The notes: generated from the letters alone by a model not told the origin. A stretch of DNA of 64,000 bases from Aequorivita capsosiphonis DSM 23843 (GCF_000429125.1 NZ_AUBG01000016.1:1-64000), one strand, 5' to 3'; positions 7,994 through 17,632 are shown, counted from the first letter of the stretch. Made by a program: numbers and translations.

Positions 7994-9370
7994 ATGAGAA
8001 AGTTAATTCCTGCACTGCTACTTCTTTTTACTTCATGTATTGTTTTCGCTCAAGAAGTCACAATCGAATTGTTTAAAGATGGTTTTACCCAACCGCTTAG
8101 TTTACAACACGCTAATGATGAACGCCTTTTTATTGTTGAACAAGGTGGAAAAATAAAAATAATTCAAATTAACGGAACCGTAAACTCAATTCCTTTTCTC
8201 GATCTCTCAGGACAAATCTCCAATGGTGGAGAACGCGGACTTCTCGGTCTTGCCTTTCATCCTGATTATACCAACAACGGGTATTTTTATGTAAATTATA
8301 CCAAACCAAATGGAGACACTCAAATCTCAAGATTTTCTGTTAATTCTGGAAATCCTGATTTAGCCGATATGAATTCCGAATTACCTATACTTGATTATGA
8401 ACAACCATTTGCCAACCACAATGGTGGAAATTTGGCTTTTGGACCCGACGGATTTCTTTACATTTCTTCTGGTGATGGTGGCGGTGGCGGAGATCCTGGA
8501 AATCGCGCTCAAAATATTAATTTATTATTGGGGAAGTTATTACGAATAGATATTGATAATCCTTCCGGTGGAAATAATTACGGAATCCCTGCAGATAATC
8601 CCTTTGTTGACAATCCCAATGCACGCGAAGAAATATGGGCCTATGGTTTGAGAAATCCTTGGCGTTTTTCATTTGATTTTACCGATAATACTATTTGGAT
8701 AGCAGATGTTGGACAATCTGAATTAGAAGAAATAAATCGTGTCTCCACCATAGAAGGTGGCTTAAATTACGGTTGGCGTTGTTACGAAGGCTCACAACCT
8801 TTCCAAAACCAAAATTGCCCTCAAGCTTCAGAACTGACTTTTCCAATTGCCGAATATCCTCACACAAACGGAAAATGCTCTATAACCGGCGGGTATGTTT
8901 ACAGAGGAAGTTTATATCAATCGTTAAACGGTGACTACATTTTTGCTGATTTTTGTACTGGTGAAATTGGAAGCATACTAAGCGATGGCAATATAATGTG
9001 GAGTAGTAACTTACCTGGTAGCTGGGTTTCTTTTGGCGAAGATGTAAATAAAGAGTTGTATATAATCGATTTGAACGGAGGAATTTTTAAAATAAAACCC
9101 GCAGAACTTGGAACGGAAGAATTTTCAATTGAAAACAGCCTTAGTATGACTCCGAATCCTACGAGCGGAAATGTCCTTTTCAGTCTGAAAGATGATAGGC
9201 TACAAACAATTCTACTTTTAGACATTAGAGGTAGCTTAGTTTCTTCCAAAGAAAATATTTTTAGTAATAATCATAAAATTTCAACTGAATCAATAAATCC
9301 AGGGATTTACTTTGCAAAAGTAATTTCAGAAAAAGGGTTCTCTGCAGTTAAAAAGCTAATAATTCAATAA
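7994..9370 (+). CDS. Secreted PQQ-dependent sugar dehydrogenase-like protein with T9SS sorting domain
   Basis: A glucose/sorbosone dehydrogenase-type six-bladed beta-propeller (GSDH), with motifs GERGLLGLAFHPDY, NHNGGNLAFGPDGFLY and GLRNPWRFSFD. It begins with a signal peptide ending near VFAQE, and ends in about 75 residues of a type A T9SS sorting domain (MTPNPTSGNV...GIYFAKVISEKG...KKLIIQ). It is therefore predicted to be exported and attached at or released from the outer surface. An ATG six bases earlier (7988) is an alternative start. Family members oxidise aldoses with PQQ, but the true substrate and cofactor are not shown. Confidence 0.88.
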   Translation: MRKLIPALLLLFTSCIVFAQEVTIELFKDGFTQPLSLQHANDERLFIVEQGGKIKIIQINGTVNSIPFLDLSGQISNGGERGLLGLAFHPDYTNNGYFYVNYTKPNGDTQISRFSVNSGNPDLADMNSELPILDYEQPFANHNGGNLAFGPDGFLYISSGDGGGGGDPGNRAQNINLLLGKLLRIDIDNPSGGNNYGIPADNPFVDNPNAREEIWAYGLRNPWRFSFDFTDNTIWIADVGQSELEEINRVSTIEGGLNYGWRCYEGSQPFQNQNCPQASELTFPIAEYPHTNGKCSITGGYVYRGSLYQSLNGDYIFADFCTGEIGSILSDGNIMWSSNLPGSWVSFGEDVNKELYIIDLNGGIFKIKPAELGTEEFSIENSLSMTPNPTSGNVLFSLKDDRLQTILLLDIRGSLVSSKENIFSNNHKISTESINPGIYFAKVISEKGFSAVKKLIIQ

Positions 9371-9380
9371 TTTTTTTTAA

Positions 9381-10094
9381 ATGACTACAAGAAAAGGCAA
9401 TTTATATCTAATCCCTTGTCCACTGGGAGACGTATCCGCATTAGATGTTCTCCCAAATTCAGTAAAAAAAGCAATTGAAAACATTGACCATTATGTTGTG
9501 GAACACGAAAAAGATGCGCGTCGTTTTATAAAAAGTATCGTTCCCGAGAAGGGGCAGCCTTCTTTAAAAATTCAAGAGATAAATAAATACACGCAACCTG
9601 AAGAAATTCCACCTATGTTAACGCCTTGTTTAGAAGGCCTAGACGTGGGCATTATTAGCGATGCAGGATGTCCAGGAATCGCTGATCCTGGCGCTCGTGC
9701 AGTTCATTATGCACATGAAAAAGGTATAAAAGTGGTGCCTTTGGTTGGCCCATCTTCCATCCTACTCGCCATGATGGCGAGTGGCTTTAATGGCCAGAAT
9801 TTCGCCTTCAATGGCTATTTGCCAATTGATAAAGGCGAGCGAAAAGCGGAACTGAAACGTTTGGAGAAAATTTCGAAAGACTTTGACCAATCCCAACTAT
9901 TTATTGAAACGCCCTACCGCAACAATCAAATGCTGCAAAGTTTAACGGAAGACCTCAGTGCGCATACTCGAATCTGTGTAGCCTGTGACATAACCTTGCC
10001 ATCGGAATATATTAAAACGGCTTCAGTAGCATTATGGAAAAAAATAAAGGTGGACCTTCATAAAAGACCCACCTTATTTATCATTCACGGATAA
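9381..10094 (+). CDS. SAM-dependent methyltransferase, RsmI-like (tetrapyrrole methylase fold)
   Basis: A 237-residue protein with the RsmI/YraL signature SDAGCPGIADPGARAVHYAHE and VPLVGPSSILLAMMASGFNGQNFAFNGYLP split over two strands. RsmI 2'-O-methylates C1402 of 16S rRNA. This protein is shorter than classical RsmI (about 280 residues), and Bacteroidota often have two such genes, so the rRNA target is not certain. It lies 10 bp after the dehydrogenase gene and converges with the next gene. Confidence 0.82.
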   Translation: MTTRKGNLYLIPCPLGDVSALDVLPNSVKKAIENIDHYVVEHEKDARRFIKSIVPEKGQPSLKIQEINKYTQPEEIPPMLTPCLEGLDVGIISDAGCPGIADPGARAVHYAHEKGIKVVPLVGPSSILLAMMASGFNGQNFAFNGYLPIDKGERKAELKRLEKISKDFDQSQLFIETPYRNNQMLQSLTEDLSAHTRICVACDITLPSEYIKTASVALWKKIKVDLHKRPTLFIIHG

Positions 10095-10097
10095 CTT

Positions 10098-10745
10098 TTA
10101 CATTACTCGCGGTTTCTTATTTGCAACAATATGTGAGGTATCATAACCCGAAAATTTCCGCAAGTAATAACGAATTGAAGCGCCATTAGCATCTGCAAAT
10201 CCTAGTTCTCCAGCACTTCGTAGAAACTTTTTCACATTTCCTGCTCCAGCCAAATGCGCAGCTGCCAAAATTCCAGATTCGGTAACTTTAACACCACCAA
10301 CAGTTTTGCCCGTATAACGTTTTATGTCCCTTCTAAGAATCCACTTATTTCGTGAAGTGTAAGCTAAAAAAGCGGCCTCTTGTTGCTTAGTATCAAATAG
10401 AAAATTGTCAGTATTCTTAAAGCCCATCATTCTGAGGGTTGCTCTAGAAAATTGATATTTCCCCATATATCCATAATCATTTACAATATGGTAATCTCCT
10501 CTCGATTCCTTAAAACCAAGAGCTTCTTTAAACCCTACATAGGATTTCCCCAAAAACAAATAAAATTTCGGAGTCACAGGAGCTATTAAAGGAGCAAGTT
10601 CAGCCTCTGTGGGAACATCAAAGTTTAACTCCAATCCTTCTGTACTGAAAGCAGAAAAATCGGTGTTATCTTTTGAATTAAATCCTGTCCCTACTATTAC
10701 GGTAACAACAAGTAAAACTGCAATTAGATATATTCTTTTCTTCAT
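10098..10745 (-). CDS. Exported lytic-transglycosylase-like protein (paralog 1)
   Basis: A 215-residue protein with an N-terminal signal or anchor (MKKRIYLIAVLLVVTVIVG). The core has the arrangement ESRGDYHIVNDYGYMGKYQF at about residues 80-99, which resembles the Glu-containing motif of SLT-type lytic transglycosylases, and HLAGAGNVKKFL further on. I infer peptidoglycan cleavage in the periplasm. A close paralog lies next to it on the same strand. A -7-like TATCTTTG lies at 10791-10798 on the minus strand. Confidence 0.7.
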   Translation of the reverse strand: MKKRIYLIAVLLVVTVIVGTGFNSKDNTDFSAFSTEGLELNFDVPTEAELAPLIAPVTPKFYLFLGKSYVGFKEALGFKESRGDYHIVNDYGYMGKYQFSRATLRMMGFKNTDNFLFDTKQQEAAFLAYTSRNKWILRRDIKRYTGKTVGGVKVTESGILAAAHLAGAGNVKKFLRSAGELGFADANGASIRYYLRKFSGYDTSHIVANKKPRVM

Positions 10746-10847
10746 TACATTTAAAATTCGGGAATAGTATTATTCCTTCGTTTAAGCGCGCAAAGATACA
10801 TATTTTTTTAAAAATCTGATTTATAGGCTGTTAAAAAATCATTAAAT

Positions 10848-10877
10848 AAAAAACCAGGCTTGTCAACCTGGTTTTTT
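10848..10877 (-). terminator. Intrinsic terminator after paralog 2
   Basis: An AAAAAACCAGG / CCTGGTTTTTT hairpin with a nine-base loop directly follows the minus-strand gene at 10884. On the minus strand it ends in a run of T. Confidence 0.85.
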
Positions 10878-10883
10878 CAATAA

Positions 10884-11525
10884 TTATAATGTCGCTCTGG
10901 CGTTGTTGTCTGGGAGTATTCTAGAAACATCATAGTCAACAAAGCGTTTCATATACTTTGTAATAGGAATATGATTAGCATCTTTAAAGACATTTGCTCC
11001 CTTACTATCCAGAAATTTTTTCACATTTCCGGCTCCTCCCAAGTGTGCCGCGGCCAAAAGACCTGATTCTGTTATTTTAACACCATCAATGGTTTGGCCA
11101 CTAAATTCATCAATATAATCTCGTAATACCCATTTATTTTTAGAAATTAAAGCTTTAAAAGCTGCTTCCTGTAATAAAGGAGAATTTAAAAAGCGAGACG
11201 TATTATAAACCCCCACCCAACGAAGTGTGGAACGACCAAACTGGTATTTGCCTAAATAACCCAATCTATTCACGGCCCTGTAATTACCACTGCTTTCACT
11301 AAAGCCGAGGTCATAACAGAAACCTAAGAACGACTTCCCAAGAAATGGAATTTCATCTTGAGAACTCAAATTCACTTCATAGTCATAAGGAACATAAGCA
11401 ATGTTTCCTATAGTGTCTGTAGCGAAAATAGAACTGCTGTATTCTTCTTTTTTTGAAGAGAATGCCATAACGGTAAAAACCGTTAGAACAAGCAGCGCAG
11501 ACAATTTCATAAAACGTTTTGTCAT
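10884..11525 (-). CDS. Exported lytic-transglycosylase-like protein (paralog 2)
   Basis: A 213-residue paralog of the gene at 10098, with its own signal segment (MTKRFMKLSALLVLTVFTVMAF). It keeps the same core: GFSESSGNYRAVNRLGYLGK and HLGGAGNVKKFL. The pair presumably arose by tandem duplication. Each copy has its own spacer, and a terminator separates them, so they can be expressed independently. The glutamate in ESSGNY is the candidate catalytic residue. Confidence 0.7.
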   Translation of the reverse strand: MTKRFMKLSALLVLTVFTVMAFSSKKEEYSSSIFATDTIGNIAYVPYDYEVNLSSQDEIPFLGKSFLGFCYDLGFSESSGNYRAVNRLGYLGKYQFGRSTLRWVGVYNTSRFLNSPLLQEAAFKALISKNKWVLRDYIDEFSGQTIDGVKITESGLLAAAHLGGAGNVKKFLDSKGANVFKDANHIPITKYMKRFVDYDVSRILPDNNARATL

Positions 11526-11800
11526 GTTTTACTTAGTTTTAAATTATAATTATCGCGCCATCGCTTTGTACGTGACGAAATAAATTTTTAATTAGCAAAC
11601 ACACGTTTTTTATAAAAAGCATGCCCACTCCGCCGAATGAAATTAGTATACCAAAGAACGATTGAAAATCAATTTATTTACTGATTATCAATTATTTATG
11701 TATTATTAAGTTACAAGGAATTCATTAATTAAGAGGAGACTTAACATAATTTAACCTATTTTAATCATAGGTTTTAACAGAAAATGCAGTGGAGTAAACA
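11526..11800. other. AT-rich intergenic spacer
   Basis: 275 bp between the second transglycosylase-like gene and the mltG end. It contains a weak AACCTAT / ATAGGTT hairpin (11753-11774) that could end mltG transcription. No open frame or clear promoter is seen. Confidence 0.4.
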
Positions 11801-12844
11801 CTATCGCTTCAAACCTTGTGCATTTACCCAGCGCACATATTCAGCCTTATTGGCATTGTGTTGAGAAAGACTTTTGGCGAATTTGTGATATCCAAAATTG
11901 GTAACATCTGCTACAAAGTAATAATAATCGTGCTTTTCGGGATTCAAAACAGCGTCAATGGAAGAAATATCAGGCATGGCGATTGGTCCAGGAGGAACAC
12001 CCGCATATTTATAAGTGTTGTAGGGTGAATCCAGTTCTAAATCTTTATAGAGTACTCTTTTTATAATCTGATTATAATCACCGCTTTCGTGTTTTAGTGC
12101 ATAAATAACCGTTGGGTCGGCTTGCAAGAGCATTCCAACTTTCAATCTGTTGTAATATACTCCGGCAACTCTCGGCCTCTCTTCTACCTTTGCTGTTTCC
12201 TTTTGAACAATTGCCGCAAGTGACATTACTTGGTTTTTGGTTAAGTTTAAATCTTTTGCCTTTTGGGTTCTGGATTCATTCCAAAAACGTTCGTATTCGG
12301 TTTTCATTCTGCCGCGGAAAGTTTCTGCAGAACTGTTCCAATAAAATTCATAAGTGTTCGGAATGTACATAGAGAGAGCAGTTTCCTTAGTTAAAACAGC
12401 GTCTTTCAAGAATTCGGGATCTCGCATTGCCTCTATTAAAGATAGGCTGTCTGCTTCTATCTGCGTTGAAATATGACCTGCTAAATCTTCTAAGCGTTCC
12501 TGATTGTTGAACTTTATATTAATAGGAATGTTTCTACTTCTCAAGGCATTTATAATATCATTATTGGTCATTCCTTTGGTTATTATAAAATGACCTGGCT
12601 TAATATTCCCAGTATATTTCTTTTGATTAGCCACCGTATAGAAAGTCTCCGTATCCTTTAAAAGTGGCTCTAGCTCTTCCATTACATCATTTATTGAAGC
12701 ATTAGAAGGAATATAAACATGCGCTTCCTTATTATTAAAAGCCGTATTATTTGAAAAAGCAGTATGGGAAACATACCATGCAAATGCACCCATAGCGACA
12801 GCTCCAAGCAAAACAATGATTAGCAATATTTTTTTTATATACAT
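11801..12844 (-). CDS. mltG: Endolytic transglycosylase MltG
   Basis: MltG (YceG) cuts nascent glycan strands and acts as a terminase for peptidoglycan synthesis at the inner membrane. The 347-residue protein has an N-terminal transmembrane helix (residues 5-23), a LysM-like region, and the catalytic domain with the glutamate in VQKE (E216) and LQADPTVIYAL (240-250). It follows dapF and a GNAT gene on the same strand and is probably part of that operon. Confidence 0.95.
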   Translation of the reverse strand: MYIKKILLIIVLLGAVAMGAFAWYVSHTAFSNNTAFNNKEAHVYIPSNASINDVMEELEPLLKDTETFYTVANQKKYTGNIKPGHFIITKGMTNNDIINALRSRNIPINIKFNNQERLEDLAGHISTQIEADSLSLIEAMRDPEFLKDAVLTKETALSMYIPNTYEFYWNSSAETFRGRMKTEYERFWNESRTQKAKDLNLTKNQVMSLAAIVQKETAKVEERPRVAGVYYNRLKVGMLLQADPTVIYALKHESGDYNQIIKRVLYKDLELDSPYNTYKYAGVPPGPIAMPDISSIDAVLNPEKHDYYYFVADVTNFGYHKFAKSLSQHNANKAEYVRWVNAQGLKR

Positions 12845-12957
12845 TTTTTAGAATTGTGTAATGTAAATTTTGAATTCGTAAATACAAATTGATAAGAAAT
12901 CTGATGAATAATTATTAATACAAAGTACAAAAGAATGATTTTATTGAAAAATAAAAC

Positions 12958-13488
12958 TTATCGAATTAATTGGTAGAAATATTCACTTTTATAGTTCCCA
13001 TTTACGAAAATCCAATCTTTTTTGACACCACTTCTTTCGAAGCCTATATTTTCGAATAGTTTTATGCTTCCTTGGTTTCCTTCGGTAATTGCAGCGAATA
13101 TTTGATGTACGTTCAAATTCTTGAACGCGTATTTACAAACAAGTTCTATGGCTTCAGTTGCAATTCCCTTTCTTTTATCTTCTTCTGAAAAAATCACGAT
13201 ACCAACTCCAACCCTATGATGTTTCGGTTCAAAATCGAATAAATCAATAAAACCTACAGGTGCTTCATTTTCACTTTTGCAGATAACAAGGCGCAATTGT
13301 TTTACTTCATATATATCGCGATAGCTGTTTTCTAAATATTGCTTCAAAATATATCTGGAATACGGATGGGTTGTATTGCTTACTTCCCAAAGCGTTTCAT
13401 CATTCTCAAGTTCGTAAAGAAAGTCGAGATCCTCTGATTCCAATGCTCGAAGAAATATATTGTTTCCTTTTAGTGTCATAACTTCCAT
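12958..13488 (-). CDS. GNAT N-acetyltransferase, RimJ/RimL type
   Basis: A 176-residue acetyltransferase with the RimJ/RimL-like pattern FLRALESEDLDFLYELEND at the start, and the acetyl-CoA loop DKRKGIATEAIELVCKYAF. The substrate could be an N-terminal or side-chain amine and is not known. Its start overlaps the end of dapF by 13 bases (or by none if the second Met at 13479 is used), so the two are translationally coupled. Confidence 0.85.
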   Translation of the reverse strand: MEVMTLKGNNIFLRALESEDLDFLYELENDETLWEVSNTTHPYSRYILKQYLENSYRDIYEVKQLRLVICKSENEAPVGFIDLFDFEPKHHRVGVGIVIFSEEDKRKGIATEAIELVCKYAFKNLNVHQIFAAITEGNQGSIKLFENIGFERSGVKKDWIFVNGNYKSEYFYQLIR

Positions 13489-14270
13489 TTTCCTTTAAAA
13501 ACCTGAATGGCTGGACCCTTCAAATATACATTATTATAATTGACGCCCTCCTTATTAAAATGCACTTCCAACTGTCCACCTAGAGTATTCAAGGTAATTG
13601 TGTTTTCTGAAGTTTTCCCTGTTTCAAACATGGCAAGAGCAACAGCTGTAACGCCAGTACCACACGAAAGTGTTTCGTCTTCCACTCCCCTTTCGTATGT
13701 TCGGACCGAAAAAACGGCATCATCAACCTGTTCCACAAAATTTACGTTGCTACCTTTCTTTCCGTAAACTGCATTGCGAATATTTCTTCCAGTATTAAAA
13801 ACATCAAAATCTTTCAGTCCGGAAACTACCTCAACATGATGAGGCGATCCTGTGTTTAAAAAAGTGTAATTTTTAGATTTAGTGATTGCTTCAACATCAT
13901 TCATTTTTAAGGAAACCCAATCGTTTTTTACAGTAGCTTGATGCATTCCGTCAACCGCTTCAAAAGTAGCTTCTTCAGAAATAATCCCAAGAAATTTTGC
14001 GAAATGGGCAATACATCTTCCGCCGTTTCCACACATAGAACTAAGGTTGCCATCGGAATTATAATACACCATAGTAAAATCTGCCAAAGTCGTGCTGTGA
14101 AGGCAGGAATGGTTTTCCAATAAGATTAAACCATCGGCACCTATGCCAAAACGGCGGTCGCACATTTTGGCCACCAACTCGGTATTTTCTTTCGGAAAAA
14201 CCCCTTCTCGATTGTCAATAATGACGAAATCGTTGCCAGTGCCTTGATATTTGTAAAAAACGAATTCCAT
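13476..14270 (-). CDS. dapF: Diaminopimelate epimerase DapF
   Basis: DapF converts LL- to meso-diaminopimelate for lysine and peptidoglycan synthesis. The 264-residue protein has the two catalytic cysteines C80 (MCGNGGRC) and C203 (ETLSCGTG). I start at the ATG at 14268-14270 (MEFVFYKYQGTGNDF); the frame is open 23 codons further, but that part covers the promoter. The GNAT gene overlaps its end and mltG follows. Confidence 0.96.
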   Translation of the reverse strand: MEFVFYKYQGTGNDFVIIDNREGVFPKENTELVAKMCDRRFGIGADGLILLENHSCLHSTTLADFTMVYYNSDGNLSSMCGNGGRCIAHFAKFLGIISEEATFEAVDGMHQATVKNDWVSLKMNDVEAITKSKNYTFLNTGSPHHVEVVSGLKDFDVFNTGRNIRNAVYGKKGSNVNFVEQVDDAVFSVRTYERGVEDETLSCGTGVTAVALAMFETGKTSENTITLNTLGGQLEVHFNKEGVNYNNVYLKGPAIQVFKGKWKL

Positions 14271-14277
14271 ATTCGCG

Positions 14278-14306
14278 CAAAGATATAACAAACTATCTAG
14301 CGGCAA
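14278..14306 (-). promoter_or_regulatory. Promoter of dapF, possibly leaderless
   Basis: On the minus strand TTG (14306-14304), an 18-bp spacer, then TATCTTTG (14285-14278). Only seven bases separate the -7 element from the dapF ATG, so transcription would start at or next to the start codon. Confidence 0.65.
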
Positions 14307-14599
14307 TAACCCGCGAGATAGTAAAATTTCAAAAAACAAATTCCAAATACCAAAGATTAAACCTCAAAGAAAATATAATTCCAAGAAAGAAAGGACAACA
14401 AGTATTGGAATAGTATTCACGTTAAATGCAAGTTAAATACGGCTTTATGGCATACTTTTTTAGGTTGATGCTTGTTAAATTTGTATAGCTATTCGAAATA
14501 TGAAGATTCAAGTAAAAAACTCAATTTTCAATGAAAAAATCTTTTTTATAGCTAATTATTTACGCAACTCTAAATATTATTAATAAAAATAAATTTAAA
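14307..14599. promoter_or_regulatory. Upstream region of the HtrA protease gene
   Basis: About 290 bp without a gene. A perfect -7 form TAAATTTG sits at 14476-14483 on the plus strand, about 115 bp before the htrA start, but no TTG is found at the right distance. The 5' leader would be long and AT-rich. Nothing else is recognised. Confidence 0.4.
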
Positions 14600-15988
14600 A
14601 TGAAACAGACATTTCGTTTATTCCTGGTAGCACTGTTTGCAGGTGCAATCACACTCGGAGGCTATAAATACTTCGAAAAAAAAGAGCATATTAGCTTTGA
14701 ACCAGAGCAAAGTTCTCCATTTATGAATACTAGCTTCTCATCAAATGGAGCTGAAATGAACACCGATTTTACCGATGCTGCAGAGAAAACAGTTCACGCT
14801 GTTGTTCACGTTAAAAATATTACCGTAAGCCGGCAGCCTACCAACATATTTGAATATTTCCAGGGAGGAGGGCAGCCCAAAGCTATGATTGGCAGCGGAA
14901 GTGGCGTAATAATTTCACCAGACGGTTATATTGTTACCAATAACCACGTAATTGCAAATGCCACAGATCTTGAGGTAACGCTGAACAATAATAAAACCTA
15001 TACGGGCAAATTGATAGGCACCGACCCAGCAACCGACATCGCATTGATTAAAATTGACGGCGACGAAGATTTTCCGTTTATCCCTTTTGGCGACTCTAAC
15101 AATGTAAAGATTGGAGAATGGGTGCTTGCAGTTGGAAATCCATTTAACCTAACCTCAACAGTTACCGCAGGTATTATAAGTGCGAAAGCGCGAGATCTCA
15201 ATCAATTTGATGGAAACCCACAATCCTTTATACAGACAGATGCTGCGGTAAATCGCGGAAATAGCGGTGGTGCGTTGGTAAACACAAGAGGCGAATTGAT
15301 TGGTATAAACACCGCAATTACTTCGGAAACAGGAAGTTTTATTGGGTATTCATTTGCGGTTCCCTCCAACAATGCCCGAAAAGTAATTGAAGATATTTTG
15401 GAATACGGAAACGTACAACGTGGCATTCTTGGAATTCAAGTTGGAAATATTAGCCAAGAAATAGCTGGGAAATACGGAATCAACGAAACCGAGGGCGTAT
15501 TTGTTGGCGGTCTTGAAAAAGGAAGTGGCGCCGATAAAGCAGGAATAAAAGAAGGAGACATTATTAAAATGCTAGATAGAGTTCGCGTTACAAAGTTCTC
15601 AGATCTCTCAGGATATCTAGGCTCAAAAAGACCAAATGATGTGGTTCAGGTAACTGTACTTCGCAACGGAAAAGAAAAGGTGATTCCCGTAACCCTTGTA
15701 AAACTTGAAACCTTTTCAATCGATAATTTAGGATTGGAAGTCAAGAACACAACTTCGGCAGAGCTAAAAGAACGCGGTTTAACTAATGGCGTGGTGGTTA
15801 CCCGAGCCCTTACTCCAGAAGTTGCCCGATACAAACTAGAAGGAATAATAATCACCCAATTAAATGACGAGCCGATAAAAGACATAAACGACGTTAGGAG
15901 GATTATGACAGAGCGAGACCCACGTACGCCAATCAAAATGACATTTATGGATGGCGCAGGAAATATAAATTCCTTTATATTTAGGTAA
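14600..15988 (+). CDS. Periplasmic serine protease of the DegP/HtrA family
   Basis: A 462-residue Do-like protease that degrades or refolds damaged envelope proteins. An N-terminal membrane anchor or signal (residues 5-24) is followed by a trypsin-like domain with the triad H116 (VTNNHVIA), D146 (ATDIALIKID) and S222 (GNSGGAL). Two PDZ domains fill the C-terminal half. A strong terminator follows, so the gene is transcribed alone. Confidence 0.95.
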   Translation: MKQTFRLFLVALFAGAITLGGYKYFEKKEHISFEPEQSSPFMNTSFSSNGAEMNTDFTDAAEKTVHAVVHVKNITVSRQPTNIFEYFQGGGQPKAMIGSGSGVIISPDGYIVTNNHVIANATDLEVTLNNNKTYTGKLIGTDPATDIALIKIDGDEDFPFIPFGDSNNVKIGEWVLAVGNPFNLTSTVTAGIISAKARDLNQFDGNPQSFIQTDAAVNRGNSGGALVNTRGELIGINTAITSETGSFIGYSFAVPSNNARKVIEDILEYGNVQRGILGIQVGNISQEIAGKYGINETEGVFVGGLEKGSGADKAGIKEGDIIKMLDRVRVTKFSDLSGYLGSKRPNDVVQVTVLRNGKEKVIPVTLVKLETFSIDNLGLEVKNTTSAELKERGLTNGVVVTRALTPEVARYKLEGIIITQLNDEPIKDINDVRRIMTERDPRTPIKMTFMDGAGNINSFIFR

Positions 15989-16008
15989 AACCGAAAAAAC
16001 CATGTTTA

Positions 16009-16047
16009 CAACACCGCTGAAAATCAAAACTTTCAGCGGTGTTTTTA
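16009..16047 (+). terminator. Intrinsic terminator after the HtrA gene
   Basis: A 12-bp perfect stem (ACACCGCTGAAA / TTTCAGCGGTGT) with an eight-base loop is followed by a T-rich tail. Confidence 0.9.
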
Positions 16048-16084
16048 TTTTCCTTAATAATTTCCCCAAGCCGATGAAAATAAG

Positions 16085-16092
16085 TAATTTTG
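16085..16092 (+). promoter_or_regulatory. -7 element of the GAPDH gene
   Basis: TAATTTTG matches TAnnTTTG and lies 33 bp before the start codon. No clear TTG is present at the -33 position. Confidence 0.5.
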
Positions 16093-16125
16093 CACAAAAT
16101 TTAAACCCTTTAAAAATCCATCCTT

Positions 16126-17574
16126 ATGAGTTTTGATGACGTTTATGAAAAAGAACTGTCTTTTCAAACTGACCGCAGGAAAGCCTCAGTAGAATTTATT
16201 AAAATCATTAGCGACCTTTGGTATGACAAGTCCATTGAATTGGTACTTTTCCGTAACCAACTTATCGACCGCAATGTGAGTGAAATTTTAAACCTTCACG
16301 AATATGCAGGCGAATTCGTCCAAAAGCCTATCTCAATTTTCGACTCTGTTGAAATTGCACAGGCCATTAAAACTTTGGATCTTCCACCAGCAAAATTGGA
16401 TATTGGTAAACTTACCTACGAATTCCATTTGGAAGACGATAAATACTCCAACGCTTTGGCATTCGTTTCAGCTAAATTAAAAGATGCCAAAGAAGCAAAA
16501 ACAGTAGTCCCAAAAGACGTAGTGCTTTACGGTTTTGGCCGTATTGGCCGCTTGTTGGCACGTGAGCTTATGACGCGTACAGGACAAGGAAACCAACTCC
16601 GTCTTCGTGCCATCGTGGTACGCGGCAATATGGACCAATCTGTTTTAGACAAAAGAGCTTCCTTGCTTCAATATGATTCTGTTCACGGAGATTTTTTAGG
16701 AACTGTTAGTACAGATCTTGAAAACAGCGCGCTGATTATCAACGGAACTACGGTTCACGTTATTTCGGCAAACAATCCTGAGGATATAGATTACACAAAA
16801 TACGGAATTGATGACGCATTAATCATTGATAATACCGGTGCTTTCCGTGATGAGGAAGCTTTGGGCCGTCATTTAAAAGCGAAAGGTGCTGCAAAAGTAT
16901 TGCTTACCGCTCCAGGGAAAGGAGTTCCAAATATCGTTCACGGTGTAAACCAAAACGAATACGACCCAAATACAGTTGATATTTTCTCAGCTGCTTCCTG
17001 TACAACAAATGCTATTACTCCTGTCTTAAAAGCGGTAGAAGATTCATTCGGCGTAGTTCGTGGACATTTAGAAACAATTCACGCCTATACCAACGACCAG
17101 AATTTGGTAGATAACATGCATAGCAAATACCGTCGTGGTCGCGCTGCAGCATTAAACATGGTAATTACAGAAACCGGCGCTGGAAAAGCAGTTGCAAAAG
17201 CCTTACCTATTTTGGATGGCAAACTGACTTCCAATGCAATTCGTGTTCCTGTTCCTAATGGTTCTTTGGTAGTTTTAAATCTTGAAGTAGCGAAGCCTAC
17301 CTCAGTAGCCGAAATGAATGCAACTATGAAGAAATATGCTTTGGAAGGCGACTTGGTAGAGCAGATAAAATATTCCATGAGCAATGAACTTGTTTCAAGC
17401 GATATTGTTGGCACTTCGGCGCCGGCTATTTACGACAGCAAGGCGACCATTGTTACTGAAGACGGTAAAAATGTGGTACTATATATTTGGTATGATAACG
17501 AATACGGTTATAGCCATCAAGTAATTCGTTTGGCGAAATATATTGCTCAAGTTAGAAGATATACTTACTACTAA
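16126..17574 (+). CDS. gap: Glyceraldehyde-3-phosphate dehydrogenase, long Bacteroidota form
   Basis: This enzyme oxidises glyceraldehyde 3-phosphate to 1,3-bisphosphoglycerate in glycolysis, or the reverse in gluconeogenesis. The catalytic cysteine is C292 in SAASCTTNAITP, and the NAD-binding GFGRIGRLLARE begins near residue 136. At 482 residues it is about 140 longer than the usual enzyme because of an N-terminal extension of unknown role. Such long forms are common in this phylum. Confidence 0.95.
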   Translation: MSFDDVYEKELSFQTDRRKASVEFIKIISDLWYDKSIELVLFRNQLIDRNVSEILNLHEYAGEFVQKPISIFDSVEIAQAIKTLDLPPAKLDIGKLTYEFHLEDDKYSNALAFVSAKLKDAKEAKTVVPKDVVLYGFGRIGRLLARELMTRTGQGNQLRLRAIVVRGNMDQSVLDKRASLLQYDSVHGDFLGTVSTDLENSALIINGTTVHVISANNPEDIDYTKYGIDDALIIDNTGAFRDEEALGRHLKAKGAAKVLLTAPGKGVPNIVHGVNQNEYDPNTVDIFSAASCTTNAITPVLKAVEDSFGVVRGHLETIHAYTNDQNLVDNMHSKYRRGRAAALNMVITETGAGKAVAKALPILDGKLTSNAIRVPVPNGSLVVLNLEVAKPTSVAEMNATMKKYALEGDLVEQIKYSMSNELVSSDIVGTSAPAIYDSKATIVTEDGKNVVLYIWYDNEYGYSHQVIRLAKYIAQVRRYTYY

Positions 17575-17596
17575 TAGGTATTAAAAATTTGATTGA

Positions 17597-17630
17597 AAAA
17601 ATCCTGTTACGTGAGTAACGGGATTTTTTA
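17597..17630 (+). terminator. Intrinsic terminator after the GAPDH gene
   Basis: AATCCTGTTAC pairs with GTAACGGGATT (one wobble) around a GTGA loop, followed by six T. The promoter of the next gene starts directly behind it. Confidence 0.85.
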
Positions 17631-17632
17631 TT

